NCBI GenBank assembly: GCA_028275345.1
Contig: JAPWUV010000004.1
Location: forward strand, 186,001 to 250,000
DNA from: a bacterium
GTDB lineage: Bacteria; Zhuqueibacterota; Zhuqueibacteria; Oleimicrobiales; Geothermoviventaceae
DNA length: 64,000 nt
Direction of reading: 5' to 3'
Under the pieces are notes generated by a model that was not told the DNA's origin, did no database searches, and saw only the letters and a list, made by a program, of their open reading frames with translations. Positions 33,874-42,440 of this stretch are shown here, one piece after another (position 1 is the stretch's first letter; each line of letters starts with the position of its first letter). The translations under genes were made by a program, and so were the position numbers.

Positions 33874-34983
33874 TTACACCTCGATCAGTCCTCCGGGATA
33901 CTGGGTCAAGACCTCGACCCCCTCCGAGGTCAGTAGGATCGTGTCTTCTTGCTTGAAGCCACCGAGCCGGGGCACGGAAAGCACGGGGTGACCGACCGAC
34001 AGGGTCATGCTCGTTTCCAAAGGCTCCATGATGTCCTCCGGGAAGATCGTGGGGAAAGGGAATTCCTCGAAGGCGAGACCGATCCCGTGCACGAATCCGC
34101 GGACGAAGTGCTCCCCTCTCGGGAGTTGCCTTGCCAAGTCCTCGATTTCCTGCTCGATCTCGAAGAGCCTTCTGCCCGGTCGCAGAGCATCGAAAGCCCG
34201 TTGCTGGAGCGCCAGATACGTATTCATGGCTTCCTTTTGGTCTGCGCTCGCCTTTCCGAGGAGGAAGGTGCGCGAGATGTTCGCATGGTAGCCACGGAAA
34301 GCGGGAGCGAAGTCCACCACGACGATCTCGCCCTTTTCGATCTTCTTGGACGTGGCCATGCCATGAAGCCAGAGGCTACGATAGCCGGAGTTCAGGAAAG
34401 GAGCGAAGCCCAGGCCATCGGCGCCCCATCTCTTCAACTGGTATTCCAATTCGATGGCTACGTCCCTTTCGCGGATGCCCGGCTTCAAGAGGGAAGCCAC
34501 CAATTCCATCCCCTTGTCGGCGAGCTCGGATGCTTTGCGCACTGCCTCGACTTCATCCTTATCCTTGGTCTTCCTCACCTTCTCGATGAAAGTCCTTTCC
34601 TGCACGACCTCCGCGGTGGGGTTGGAGACCTTGAACCTGTCCACCAGGAAGGAGGGGACGGCGAAGCCGACCTCCAGTCCGATCCTCGGTTTTTCTTTGC
34701 CGAGACGATTGACCTCGGAGATGATGGAGAGCATCATCTCGTGCAGTGCGTGATAGGTGATGATCCTCGGGACCCAGGAAGTGCGCCGAACCTCTTGCTC
34801 CTCATTGGCGAAAACGACGAGGGCCGGTTCGCCCTGCTGGGGAATGAGCATCCTCGGCTGTTTCCGAAGGTCTCCACTGAAGTAGAGGTAGTTCTCAAGC
34901 GTGACGATAACGAACAGATCCACGTCACGGCTTGCCATCAAGGCTTGCAAGCGGCGCACGCGCTCGCGGAATCTCTCGGACAT
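33874..34983 (-). CDS. M24-family (Xaa-Pro aminopeptidase/creatinase-like) protein with degenerate metal site
   Basis: A 369-residue protein with an N-terminal creatinase-type domain (about 1-130) and a pita-bread domain. The usual ligand set is only partly kept. VVVDFAPAF has the first Asp, but the second position reads HANISRTF (Asn for Asp). FVHGIGL keeps the His. The TIEPG-type Glu is replaced in TLSVGHP. The last Glu is kept in FKQEDT. It may therefore be a metal-free creatinase-like hydrolase or an altered peptidase. AAAGGAGACATCATC precedes the ATG at 34983; the longer frame to 35061 lacks support. First gene of the operon running to the YwiC-like gene. Confidence 0.82.
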   Translation of the reverse strand: MSERFRERVRRLQALMASRDVDLFVIVTLENYLYFSGDLRKQPRMLIPQQGEPALVVFANEEQEVRRTSWVPRIITYHALHEMMLSIISEVNRLGKEKPRIGLEVGFAVPSFLVDRFKVSNPTAEVVQERTFIEKVRKTKDKDEVEAVRKASELADKGMELVASLLKPGIRERDVAIELEYQLKRWGADGLGFAPFLNSGYRSLWLHGMATSKKIEKGEIVVVDFAPAFRGYHANISRTFLLGKASADQKEAMNTYLALQQRAFDALRPGRRLFEIEQEIEDLARQLPRGEHFVRGFVHGIGLAFEEFPFPTIFPEDIMEPLETSMTLSVGHPVLSVPRLGGFKQEDTILLTSEGVEVLTQYPGGLIEV

Positions 34984-35268
34984 GATGATGTCTCCTTTCG
35001 ACCTGCATAGGACGTTCTCGGGACGATCTCCATTGGCTAGGCTAGTGAGCGATTCCCACAACAGTCCCGCGTCTTCAGGCGCATCGGCTCTTGGGACACC
35101 GCCGGCTCCGTCGCCCCGCGAATACTTCGAAGTCGGAGAACGGAGGCCACGTGATCACGAAGGCGCCCGAGGTCGATTTCTAGGCTCGCGACCTCGCCAG
35201 GATTGCCTTCGGTACGGTCCTGACCCGCTAAGGTTGAGCCGGCAAAGCTTGCCTCGTTCTGAAGGAGT

Positions 35269-35838
35269 TCACCTCGGTTCCGGCTGGAACCGGCGCTCCA
35301 GGTGTTCCACAAGCTGCGCGTACTTCTCGTGCACTCCTTCGCCCACCACCTCCCTTTCGACGCGGGCGAATTCCGCTTCCAACTCCGCGAAGTCACGTTC
35401 GGATAGGAACCGCTCGCCCATGGGATAGAGGATGTTATTCTCTTTGAAAATATGCTGCCTCAGGAGCTCTGCGTACTTCCGCGCGTTCTGCGCCACTTCC
35501 ACGGCCCGGCTCCGATCCCCATCTGTCTTCCACTGCTCCGCAGCTGCGACCATCGCCCGTGTGTATCTGCGGCCCTCGTCGTGCTCCAAGAGCATCTGCC
35601 CAATGGGACCGCCTTCCCGTGGAATCCCTCGCTGTTCCATGCGCTTGAAGAGCAAATCCTCCTCCTTGGCATGATGGCAACGGTCCGCAAAACTGCGGAT
35701 GAATTCCCCCAGTTGGAGGAAGATTTCCGGGTCAACGTCTTTTCCTGATTCGACCCAATCGCTCGCTTTCTCCAAGAGCGCAAGCGCCTTCTCGATGAGA
35801 TCGTGTTCCTCGACCAATAGCTCCGTTGCTTTTCGCAC
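35269..35838 (-). CDS. Hemerythrin domain protein
   Basis: A 189-residue four-helix protein with diiron ligands in the expected order: LVEEHDLIE, RCHHAKEEDLLF, LLEHDEGRRYT and LRQHIFKENNILYP. Such proteins sense or store oxygen, NO or iron. The start is GTG with GGGAGGATGAAAAA upstream. It lies 76 bases downstream of the methyltransferase gene on the same strand. The C-terminal 45 residues (VEREVVGEGVHEKY onward) extend past the domain. Confidence 0.9.
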   Translation of the reverse strand: MRKATELLVEEHDLIEKALALLEKASDWVESGKDVDPEIFLQLGEFIRSFADRCHHAKEEDLLFKRMEQRGIPREGGPIGQMLLEHDEGRRYTRAMVAAAEQWKTDGDRSRAVEVAQNARKYAELLRQHIFKENNILYPMGERFLSERDFAELEAEFARVEREVVGEGVHEKYAQLVEHLERRFQPEPR

Positions 35839-35914
35839 TTTTTCATCCTCCCTTCAAATTTCGGATCCCGTCATCCTAATTTTGCTTCCAAAAAAATCCC
35901 ACTGGAGCTGGCGT

Positions 35915-36685
35915 TCAGCCGTTTTTTGGACTGGCCCGCCGAGCGACGAGAACGAGATCTCGGGAACGATCTGGGTCGAAAGGATTACCCTCAAGATCCG
36001 ACCAGATTTCGAGCTCGCCGAAGCCAATCTCTTCGAGCGCCGCGACCAATCGTTCCGGCGAGAACGCGCTGAGCTCCGTACTGATAATGTCATATGTCGC
36101 TTTTCCTTGACTCCAATCGATCCTCAGCACGTTAAAGCGTACCCGACCGTTGTCCAGGTAATCATTGAAGCGCACAAACTCGCGTGGACCAGACCTGCTA
36201 ATTGCGATGATCCTCTCGCCTCGCCGCATGAGGAGGGGGTAGTTCAGCATCTGGATCAGGATCGAGCCCGACGCGCCAAGACAGCGGCAAAACGAGGACA
36301 GGGTTTTCCGCAGGTCCTCGTCGTCCTGCAGGTGGGCGATGGAGTTGCCAAGGCAGATCACTGCATCCCAGCCTGTGCCGACTACCCGATCCAAGTAGCG
36401 GAAATCTCCTATCTCGAAACGGGCCCGCAGACCGCGCTCAGCGGCCTCCCGTCGGGCAAGCTGAATCATCCTTTCGCTCGAGTCGACCCCAACCGCCTCC
36501 ACGTCGAGCAGGGCGAGGGCGATGGTATGCTGACCGGTACCACAGGCGGCATCCGCGACGCGGCGCCACAGGTAGCGCTTCGCCAGCCGCTCAAGCCGAG
36601 CTTGTACGGTCTCGGGTATGCCCCGACGTCCCGTGAGGAGATCGTAGTCCTCAGCGAGGGCGTTGTAGAAGTTGCTGCTCTGCAT
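35915..36685 (-). CDS. SAM-dependent methyltransferase
   Basis: A 256-residue class I methyltransferase. Motif I is VADAACGTGQHTIALA, followed by VEAVGVDSSERMI (motif II), WDAVICLGNSIAHL (motif III-IV) and the C-terminal LVLVARRA. N-terminal SNFYNALAEDYDLL fits small-molecule methyltransferases. Start taken as ATG 36685; an in-frame GTG nine to twelve bases earlier sits closer to AAGGAGG. It overlaps the end of the ferredoxin-type gene by about 35 bases, so the two are coupled. Substrate unknown. Confidence 0.82.
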   Translation of the reverse strand: MQSSNFYNALAEDYDLLTGRRGIPETVQARLERLAKRYLWRRVADAACGTGQHTIALALLDVEAVGVDSSERMIQLARREAAERGLRARFEIGDFRYLDRVVGTGWDAVICLGNSIAHLQDDEDLRKTLSSFCRCLGASGSILIQMLNYPLLMRRGERIIAISRSGPREFVRFNDYLDNGRVRFNVLRIDWSQGKATYDIISTELSAFSPERLVAALEEIGFGELEIWSDLEGNPFDPDRSRDLVLVARRASPKNG

Positions 36686-37868
36686 AGTCTGAAGCACTGC
36701 CTCCTTGCTCCGCCGGCGCGACTGGCCGCCCTCTATTGTGTTGGTAAATGGGCAGATGCAGGTTCTGCACATGCTGTCTATATTCGTGCAGCGAGATATC
36801 AGGCTCCCAGCGGCGGGCCAACCGGCCGCCGAAAGGAAAAGCGAAGAACACGATCATTACCAGAGCCGCGAACAGGAAGGGATGAACACGGCGGCGCTTG
36901 CCAATTCGAACGTCGAGGGCCCTTGGGATCGGACAGGCAGCCACGCACTCCAGACACCCGTTGCACTCGTCCGATCGAACGCGGAACGACTTATCAACCG
37001 GTAAGGCGGCCGGGCATGCCTTCGCGCACAATCCGCAGTTAATGCAGCCCTTCTCGTCGCGAGTGACCTTCGCAGGACTCAGTCGACTGAGCGCGCCCAG
37101 CAAGGCTCCGTAGGGACAGAGATATCGGCACCAGAAGTTTAGAACGAGGAGGGACAACGCGAGGAGGGCAAGAAGCACTTTTGCAGTGGTCGACGACATC
37201 TCTGTGAAGAACTTCAACATCTTAATGTCGGCAACCCTGTTGTAGGGGCCTTCGATGAAGGCCTGCAACTCGCCGATGTCCATCTGAACAAGAATTGCCC
37301 ACAGGAAGAATGCCAACAATAGATACTTGAGACTTCTCAACGGATAATCAAGGACCGGCGGAACCCGCAGAGGTCTGGGCCGCTTCAGCAGCCTCATCCC
37401 CAAGGTCCCCAGATTCTCCGAAGCGAAGCCGATCGGGCATATCCAGCCGCAAAATCCCTTCTTCAGAAGAAGTCCCGTCCCGATCGCACCGAGGAGAAAG
37501 AGCGTTGCCGCAGGATGAACCCCATTGAGCCTTCCCGTCAACACCCAATGTTTCAACCCGATCAGACCACTTATGGGCAAGTAGGCTTCAACTCCGGGTG
37601 AGCGGAGGGACAGACTGACGTCCGGATCGTTTCGTTCGAGGCCGGATACGAAGAGGTAAAATCTGACCCCGATCCAAAGGCTCAGCAAGGACATGGAAAT
37701 CTGACTGATGAGGCGCAAGGTCGGGATCGCCCTAGCGGACAAGAGCAGCGCCCGAGCACCTCGCCCTGCGCGTCTCTTTCTCCTTGGAGGTCTCGGCAGT
37801 CTGCCAAGTCTTTCGGACACCAGCGCCATTCTCTGCGCCAAGCCTTTCCGATCCCGTTTGTCCCTCAC
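36651..37868 (-). CDS. NosR/NapH/CcoG-like membrane 4Fe-4S protein
   Basis: A 405-residue polytopic protein with about five helices. Loop motifs FCGWICPIG and CRYLCPYGALLG are the CxxxCP pair of the NosR/NapH group. Two ferredoxin clusters follow: CINCGLCAKACPAALP and CNGCLECVAACPIP. It should pass electrons through the membrane to a periplasmic reductase or assembly step. An Arg-rich N terminus (about 1-45) precedes the first helix. The start GTG overlaps the Rrf2 stop (GTGA), implying control by that regulator. Confidence 0.85.
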   Translation of the reverse strand: MRDKRDRKGLAQRMALVSERLGRLPRPPRRKRRAGRGARALLLSARAIPTLRLISQISMSLLSLWIGVRFYLFVSGLERNDPDVSLSLRSPGVEAYLPISGLIGLKHWVLTGRLNGVHPAATLFLLGAIGTGLLLKKGFCGWICPIGFASENLGTLGMRLLKRPRPLRVPPVLDYPLRSLKYLLLAFFLWAILVQMDIGELQAFIEGPYNRVADIKMLKFFTEMSSTTAKVLLALLALSLLVLNFWCRYLCPYGALLGALSRLSPAKVTRDEKGCINCGLCAKACPAALPVDKSFRVRSDECNGCLECVAACPIPRALDVRIGKRRRVHPFLFAALVMIVFFAFPFGGRLARRWEPDISLHEYRQHVQNLHLPIYQHNRGRPVAPAEQGGSASDYAEQQLLQRPR

Positions 37869-38356
37869 AGGGTCTTGGGAACCTTCGGTCCGTCACTCCC
37901 TGACTTGCTGCTTTCGCGGGTGCGCCGATACTGCACGCGTGCCCCGTTTATCCTCACGCGCTGGCCCAAGTCTTGTAAGGTCTTGGACTGCAGCAGAGAG
38001 AGGAGCTGACGCCGAATGACGAGCCAGTCCCCATGCAAGGGGCAGGGGTGATTCGGGTCGCACGTATCCAGACCGAGAATACAGCCCTCGAGAAAAGTTG
38101 GGCCTTGAAGGGCGGAAATGACTTGCCAAAGCGTCACACTCCCCGCCGCCTTGGCCAGGGATACCCCGCCAGAGGGACCCCGTTTGCTATCAAGGATCCC
38201 CGCTTTCACCAGTTTCTGGACGATTTTTGCCAGAAACGGGGGCTGAGCCCCGATTGCATTGGCGAGCTGGTCCGCCGACAGTCTAGCCCCTGGACCCTGG
38301 CTCACAAGGTAGATGAGGGCTCGCAGCGCGTATTCCGAGGTCTTCGAGACGATCAT
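37865..38356 (-). CDS. Rrf2-family transcriptional regulator
   Basis: A 163-residue winged-helix regulator. MIVSKTSEYALRALIYL is the family start, followed by the recognition region QPPFLAKIVQKLVKAGIL and SKRGPSGGVSLAK. Three Cys (CILGLDTCDPNHPC) could hold a [2Fe-2S] or [4Fe-4S] cluster as in IscR/NsrR. ATG 38356 is preceded by AAAAAGGG. It heads the leftward operon with the NosR-like gene and has its own strong promoter, where Rrf2 proteins usually autoregulate. An NO- or Fe-S-responsive role is inferred from family and neighbours (hemerythrin, NosR-like). Confidence 0.9.
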   Translation of the reverse strand: MIVSKTSEYALRALIYLVSQGPGARLSADQLANAIGAQPPFLAKIVQKLVKAGILDSKRGPSGGVSLAKAAGSVTLWQVISALQGPTFLEGCILGLDTCDPNHPCPLHGDWLVIRRQLLSLLQSKTLQDLGQRVRINGARVQYRRTRESSKSGSDGPKVPKTL

Positions 38357-38387
38357 CGTGGACCCTTTTTCGGATCTCCGCGTCCTG

Positions 38388-38416
38388 AATTTAGCGGAAG
38401 AAAACCGGATAGTCAA
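38388..38416 (-). promoter_or_regulatory. Promoter of the Rrf2 operon
   Basis: On the minus strand TTGACT (38416-38411) and TAAATT (38393-38388), 17 bases apart, about 30 bases upstream of the start codon. The region is AT-rich against its surroundings. Confidence 0.75.
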
Positions 38417-39724
38417 GTCCAAAATTTCTCCGTCCCGCGCGCACCCAGCTCAGCCTGGTGGAAGGAGGATTGCTGTCCTCGGGCCGGGATCGTCCTGTAG
38501 CCAGGGGATGTCACGATCTTGCTCCTGGGGCGAGGGCGCCGCTCGCTCGCTGGTCGTTCTGCCCGCAACGCCTGGCCAACGGGTTACGGAGCAGCCACTC
38601 GGAACTGGTGTCGATGATCATGTGCCCGTCGTCGATTGTCGCGTTGCTTCGGGCGATCCGTACCGCGAACGCAACGCCGGGCGGTGCTCGCGACGTTCGG
38701 CTCTTTGCCGGCCGGGGTCAGGGCCAATGAGTCCCTTGCCGAAAGGATTCCTGCCAGAACGATTGCCCACTGGAGGAATGACTTGTTACCTCAAGCCAAG
38801 GGAGTCGGTGTCCCGATCTCGCAACGGGAGGTTTGGGGCATTCTCGCCAGCGACCAGCGGTTCCGCAACGCCATCCCCCAGGCCGAGGGAGCACGCAGGT
38901 GCCACGTTGCCGAGCTTGTCGACGCCCTCCTCCGGATTTCCTCAGGACCGGCAACCGACGGCGTCATCAGCCGTGGATTCCGGCGCCGCGGCAACGAATG
39001 GCGGCCTTGTCCTTGGCCGAGTGTCTGAAAACCGCGGACGACTCCCCAGCGAGTCGGAACAGGGGGCGGCCCTTTGCCGGGAGAGGCTGGTTCCTGCCGC
39101 CCCGTGACAGGCAACTGGACGATTCCCAAGGGGCTACGACCGAGATCGACTTGGCTGGCGCGGGGATGGTGTGCCGGCCACGCTCGATTCTTGACGGGCG
39201 GTGGAGGTTGGACCCGAGCGCCGCCGGATTGCCAGCGGACTGGATCCGTGCATCTTCACGCCGTTTGAGCGGGCCGTGAACGCGAGCGACCCTCTGGCAA
39301 TCGCATTTCCACGATCCAAGCGGTCGGTGAAGGCCTTGCCTCTCCGCGCTTGGCTCGCTGGTTCGGATCTGTCGACGCCTTTCTTCAGCCGTCGTGATCT
39401 GGCCCTTCGGGTTGGAAGGTAGAGCTCTCCGTGGGTGCCTTGGGCCCGTTCAGGACGTACCCTTGCATCGCTGCCGGGCGTCCATCGATGGCCCTGCGGG
39501 CCTGCTCCAGCTGAGCGGAGACCTCGCTCCGACCGTGGGGCTGTTCCGCAGATGGCCAACTCCCGCTTTCCGGCGTTCAGGATGCGCGAGAGCCTATCCG
39601 CAGTCCCGGGCCCGTGGCGCCGTCCGCACATCGATTGTGCTCGGACCTCGCTCCAGCGGGTGCAGCGCGAAGGACGTATAGCCGTTCGTAGCGGGTTCGG
39701 TCTCCCGCTCCGACGTGGGCCTGA
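38417..39724. other. Gene-poor stretch
   Basis: About 1.3 kb of GC-rich sequence with overlapping short open frames on both strands. None has a ribosome-binding site and recognisable motif together. It may be decayed coding DNA; I cannot identify a parent gene. Confidence 0.45.
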
Positions 39725-41146
39725 CTACGCGATCTCGTTGACCAGCTTCATGCGTGCCAGACGCGCGAAGCGCTCCAGATCCTTCGTCAGGTCCCCTAGG
39801 CATGTGGAGCGATGCAGGCCGGCGCTCCAATTTCGCCAGAGTTTCTCGACGTCGCCGTCCACGCGGACCGTGATCTTGGTTCGGCAGCCGCGTTCGACAT
39901 CCGGCGCGTCCACAATCTCGCCGGTGAAATACAGCAGGGTGTTGGGATCGGCAAACAGGGCCTGAGTCACTCGTTTGCCGACGGGCATGAACACCTGCGG
40001 GACAACTCCCTCCTGTCGTTCCATCACGTTGCGGAGTTTGTAGGGCAGGGGCGAGGAATCGGGGCCGTCCATCCTTATCGTGCCCATGCAGTGCGCGAGG
40101 ATGATGGTGTTGGTCGACTGATCCACGGTGGGATCGCTGATGAATCCCGGTTTCCCGGCCAGCCCCTGGAAGATGATGTGGGTGATGGCGCAGCGGAGGT
40201 CGGATTCGCAGATGCCACCGAACCCCATGCTGTTCAAGCGAGAGAAACCCAAGCAGGGATAAGCCGGCAGCTTGATGGTTCGGTCCCACATGGTGCCGTA
40301 GCAATCGACCGTGAGGACCGTGGCCTCTTCCTCGTCGAGCAACCGCTCGAAGGCAAGGGCCAGCCTGCAGGAACGAACAATTTCTGCCCGGGTCGGCTCA
40401 ACGATCTGTTTGGCTCCGTCGATCCACCTCTTGGCTTCGGCTTCGGCGTCGCGTTCGCTCACCTTCTCGTACGCAACGACAACGGGTTCCAGACCAATGT
40501 GCTTGATCTCTGTGCCAAACTTGTCTTTCACAGCCTGGTGGAATTCCCCCGGCTGCCGGAGTGTCACGTTGAGGATCTTTGCCTCCCTGAGGTGGTGAAG
40601 CGCGCGAATGGGGCGAACGGCAGCGGCCAAGTCTCGCTTGTCGGCGCTTAGGATGAAATCGACCAATGGGGGCTCCGGCTGGCGAAGCACCGAACCAAAT
40701 TGGGACCACTCGTGCCCCGAATAGGGCGCGGCAAATATCATCGTGGGCCGGCCCGTCTTGTAGATTTCCGAGAGCATCGCGCCGATTCCCATCCGGATAT
40801 GGATGGCCAAGATGCCATCGGCTTGAGCCAATCGATCGGCCAAGGCGCTAATCTGCTCGGGCGATGTGATCAATTCGTCGACAAGGAAATGCACGTCGGC
40901 GAAATCGTTGGCCATTTCGGCGAAGGCCCGTTCGTACGACTGCCGTTCCACCTGCGGATCAAGCTCCGGATGAGGCCAGAGCCCTTGGCCGGCGAGGTAC
41001 AGTCGGGCGATCTTGACTTTCGACCTGCGGCAACCGGGACTGACAAGCTTCCCTCTCGGGACGGGTGCCGACCATGCCCATTGCCCCATCCCCATGGCCG
41101 CTGTTCCCAACACGGTCAACTGCAAGAACTCTCGTCGTCGCATCAT
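39725..41146 (-). CDS. Tat-exported sugar isomerase-like protein
   Basis: A 473-residue protein with a twin-arginine leader (MMRRREFLQLTVLGTAAMG) and an isomerase-like body. FADVHFLVDELITS and ILAIHIRMGIGAML in the N-terminal half; VLTVDCYGTMWD, AITHIIFQGLAGKPGF and TIILAHCMGTIRMDG in the C-terminal half resemble L-fucose/L-arabinose isomerase-type domains. It is a distant relative of the protein at 25448-26971. Its leader and ribosome site are nearly the same, base for base, as those of the sulfatase at 42441-44384. CGGAGGCTCAAAC precedes the ATG. Substrate unknown. Confidence 0.7.
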   Translation of the reverse strand: MMRRREFLQLTVLGTAAMGMGQWAWSAPVPRGKLVSPGCRRSKVKIARLYLAGQGLWPHPELDPQVERQSYERAFAEMANDFADVHFLVDELITSPEQISALADRLAQADGILAIHIRMGIGAMLSEIYKTGRPTMIFAAPYSGHEWSQFGSVLRQPEPPLVDFILSADKRDLAAAVRPIRALHHLREAKILNVTLRQPGEFHQAVKDKFGTEIKHIGLEPVVVAYEKVSERDAEAEAKRWIDGAKQIVEPTRAEIVRSCRLALAFERLLDEEEATVLTVDCYGTMWDRTIKLPAYPCLGFSRLNSMGFGGICESDLRCAITHIIFQGLAGKPGFISDPTVDQSTNTIILAHCMGTIRMDGPDSSPLPYKLRNVMERQEGVVPQVFMPVGKRVTQALFADPNTLLYFTGEIVDAPDVERGCRTKITVRVDGDVEKLWRNWSAGLHRSTCLGDLTKDLERFARLARMKLVNEIA

Positions 41147-42440
41147 GTTTGAGCCTCCGAATTAGGGTTTCCCACGCACTTTCCCGCGAAAGCGTCTCAC
41201 TGAATCCACAATGTTGCCGGTTCTACAGGAACCCGCCGGAGACGAACCGCGAGGGCGATGGCGCTGGTAGTATAGACACGGACTCCCTTCGTGTCAAGCG
41301 GCTTCGCCCAAGAAATTCTGGCGCGGCCGCATCTTCGGCGTTCCGGATATCGCCCGAAAATGTCAGATTTCGCGGGATGAGTCCGGTTTGTGAGTCGGCC
41401 CGTTCGGGCCAGCCGCGTATGGACTTGTGCGAGCGACATGACATTTCGTGGCTCCGCCGACCGTGCCGAGACGCAAGCCGGAAGGCCCACTCTGGTGTGC
41501 CAGCTTCCACTTCTTCCGGCAGGGGATCTGTCTCTTCCCAAAGTCGCGCAATCCCCGGATAGCGAAGAGCAAAGCCGCCATCCACGGGCCCAGTGCGCTG
41601 GACGGCGAAGGCTTGTGCAGAGCCGGCATCTTGGCCCGCGTCGGCCCCAGAGATGCTGAGCCAGAATGCGCAAAAGGCCAGGCGATGCATCTCAGGGATG
41701 GCGGCGATCCTCGCAATCTGCGTGCATAAGGCTGGCTGCCGAATTCACCTGCGGGTTGACCCTCCGTCTGAGATGGCTGCTCATGGCGTTCCTATCGTCG
41801 CCGGGCTTGCGGGAGCTGCTGGCCAGCGAAAGCACGATCGGGATGACAGTACTTCACGTGGCGAATTCTTTCGTGTCGAGCTCCTTGTCCGGAGGTGTTT
41901 CCCCGCATCGGGGCGTCAAATGGGAAGGCGGTTGATTTCGACCCAGCTACTGAGAAGGAGTGTTTCCGGGGTTCGTCACAGCACGGGGCATGATCTACAT
42001 TTTCCCAGCCCCTCGTGACGAGGCCTCCCCTTTCGCGCCGAGCCATCGGAAAATGCTGGGGAGAATTTGGCATCCGGCGATCGAGCCTCTTTTCCCTCTT
42101 GGGACGCGAGGCTACAAGGTAGGGTCTGCTGCCGCGGCGAACGCATCTGAGCCGGGGTAAGCGCAGAACTGCCGCCACCGCATGGCGTCGCTTCCCGCTT
42201 CTTCGACCCGTGTCAGGTTCAATTGCTCCGCCGCCCGTAAGTCTTGCTGCTCTTGACGGCCCAAGGGGCCGTCTCCTCGCTCTGTCCGGCCCTCCCCGTA
42301 GCCCCGGGGACTGTCGGTTTACCTGGTTACCACTCAATGACTGAGGAGTCGGAGGGTCGGACATGTTCAAAGCAAGCGCTTGGCTTCCAGGCGACATAAC
42401 GCTACTTTCGGCCCCCGGGGAGCCGCAGGCATCGGTTGAT
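41147..42440. other. Gene-poor stretch between isomerase and sulfatase genes
   Basis: About 1.3 kb without a credible gene. A short perfect stem GACGGCCC-AAG-GGGCCGTC lies at 42255-42273. Promoter elements for the leftward isomerase presumably lie at the left end, but I could not define them. Confidence 0.45.

Noticed and set aside
38313-39107. 264-residue frame next to the Rrf2 gene
   Set aside because: No motif, overlaps the Rrf2 start and promoter, composition typical of non-coding GC-rich DNA here.
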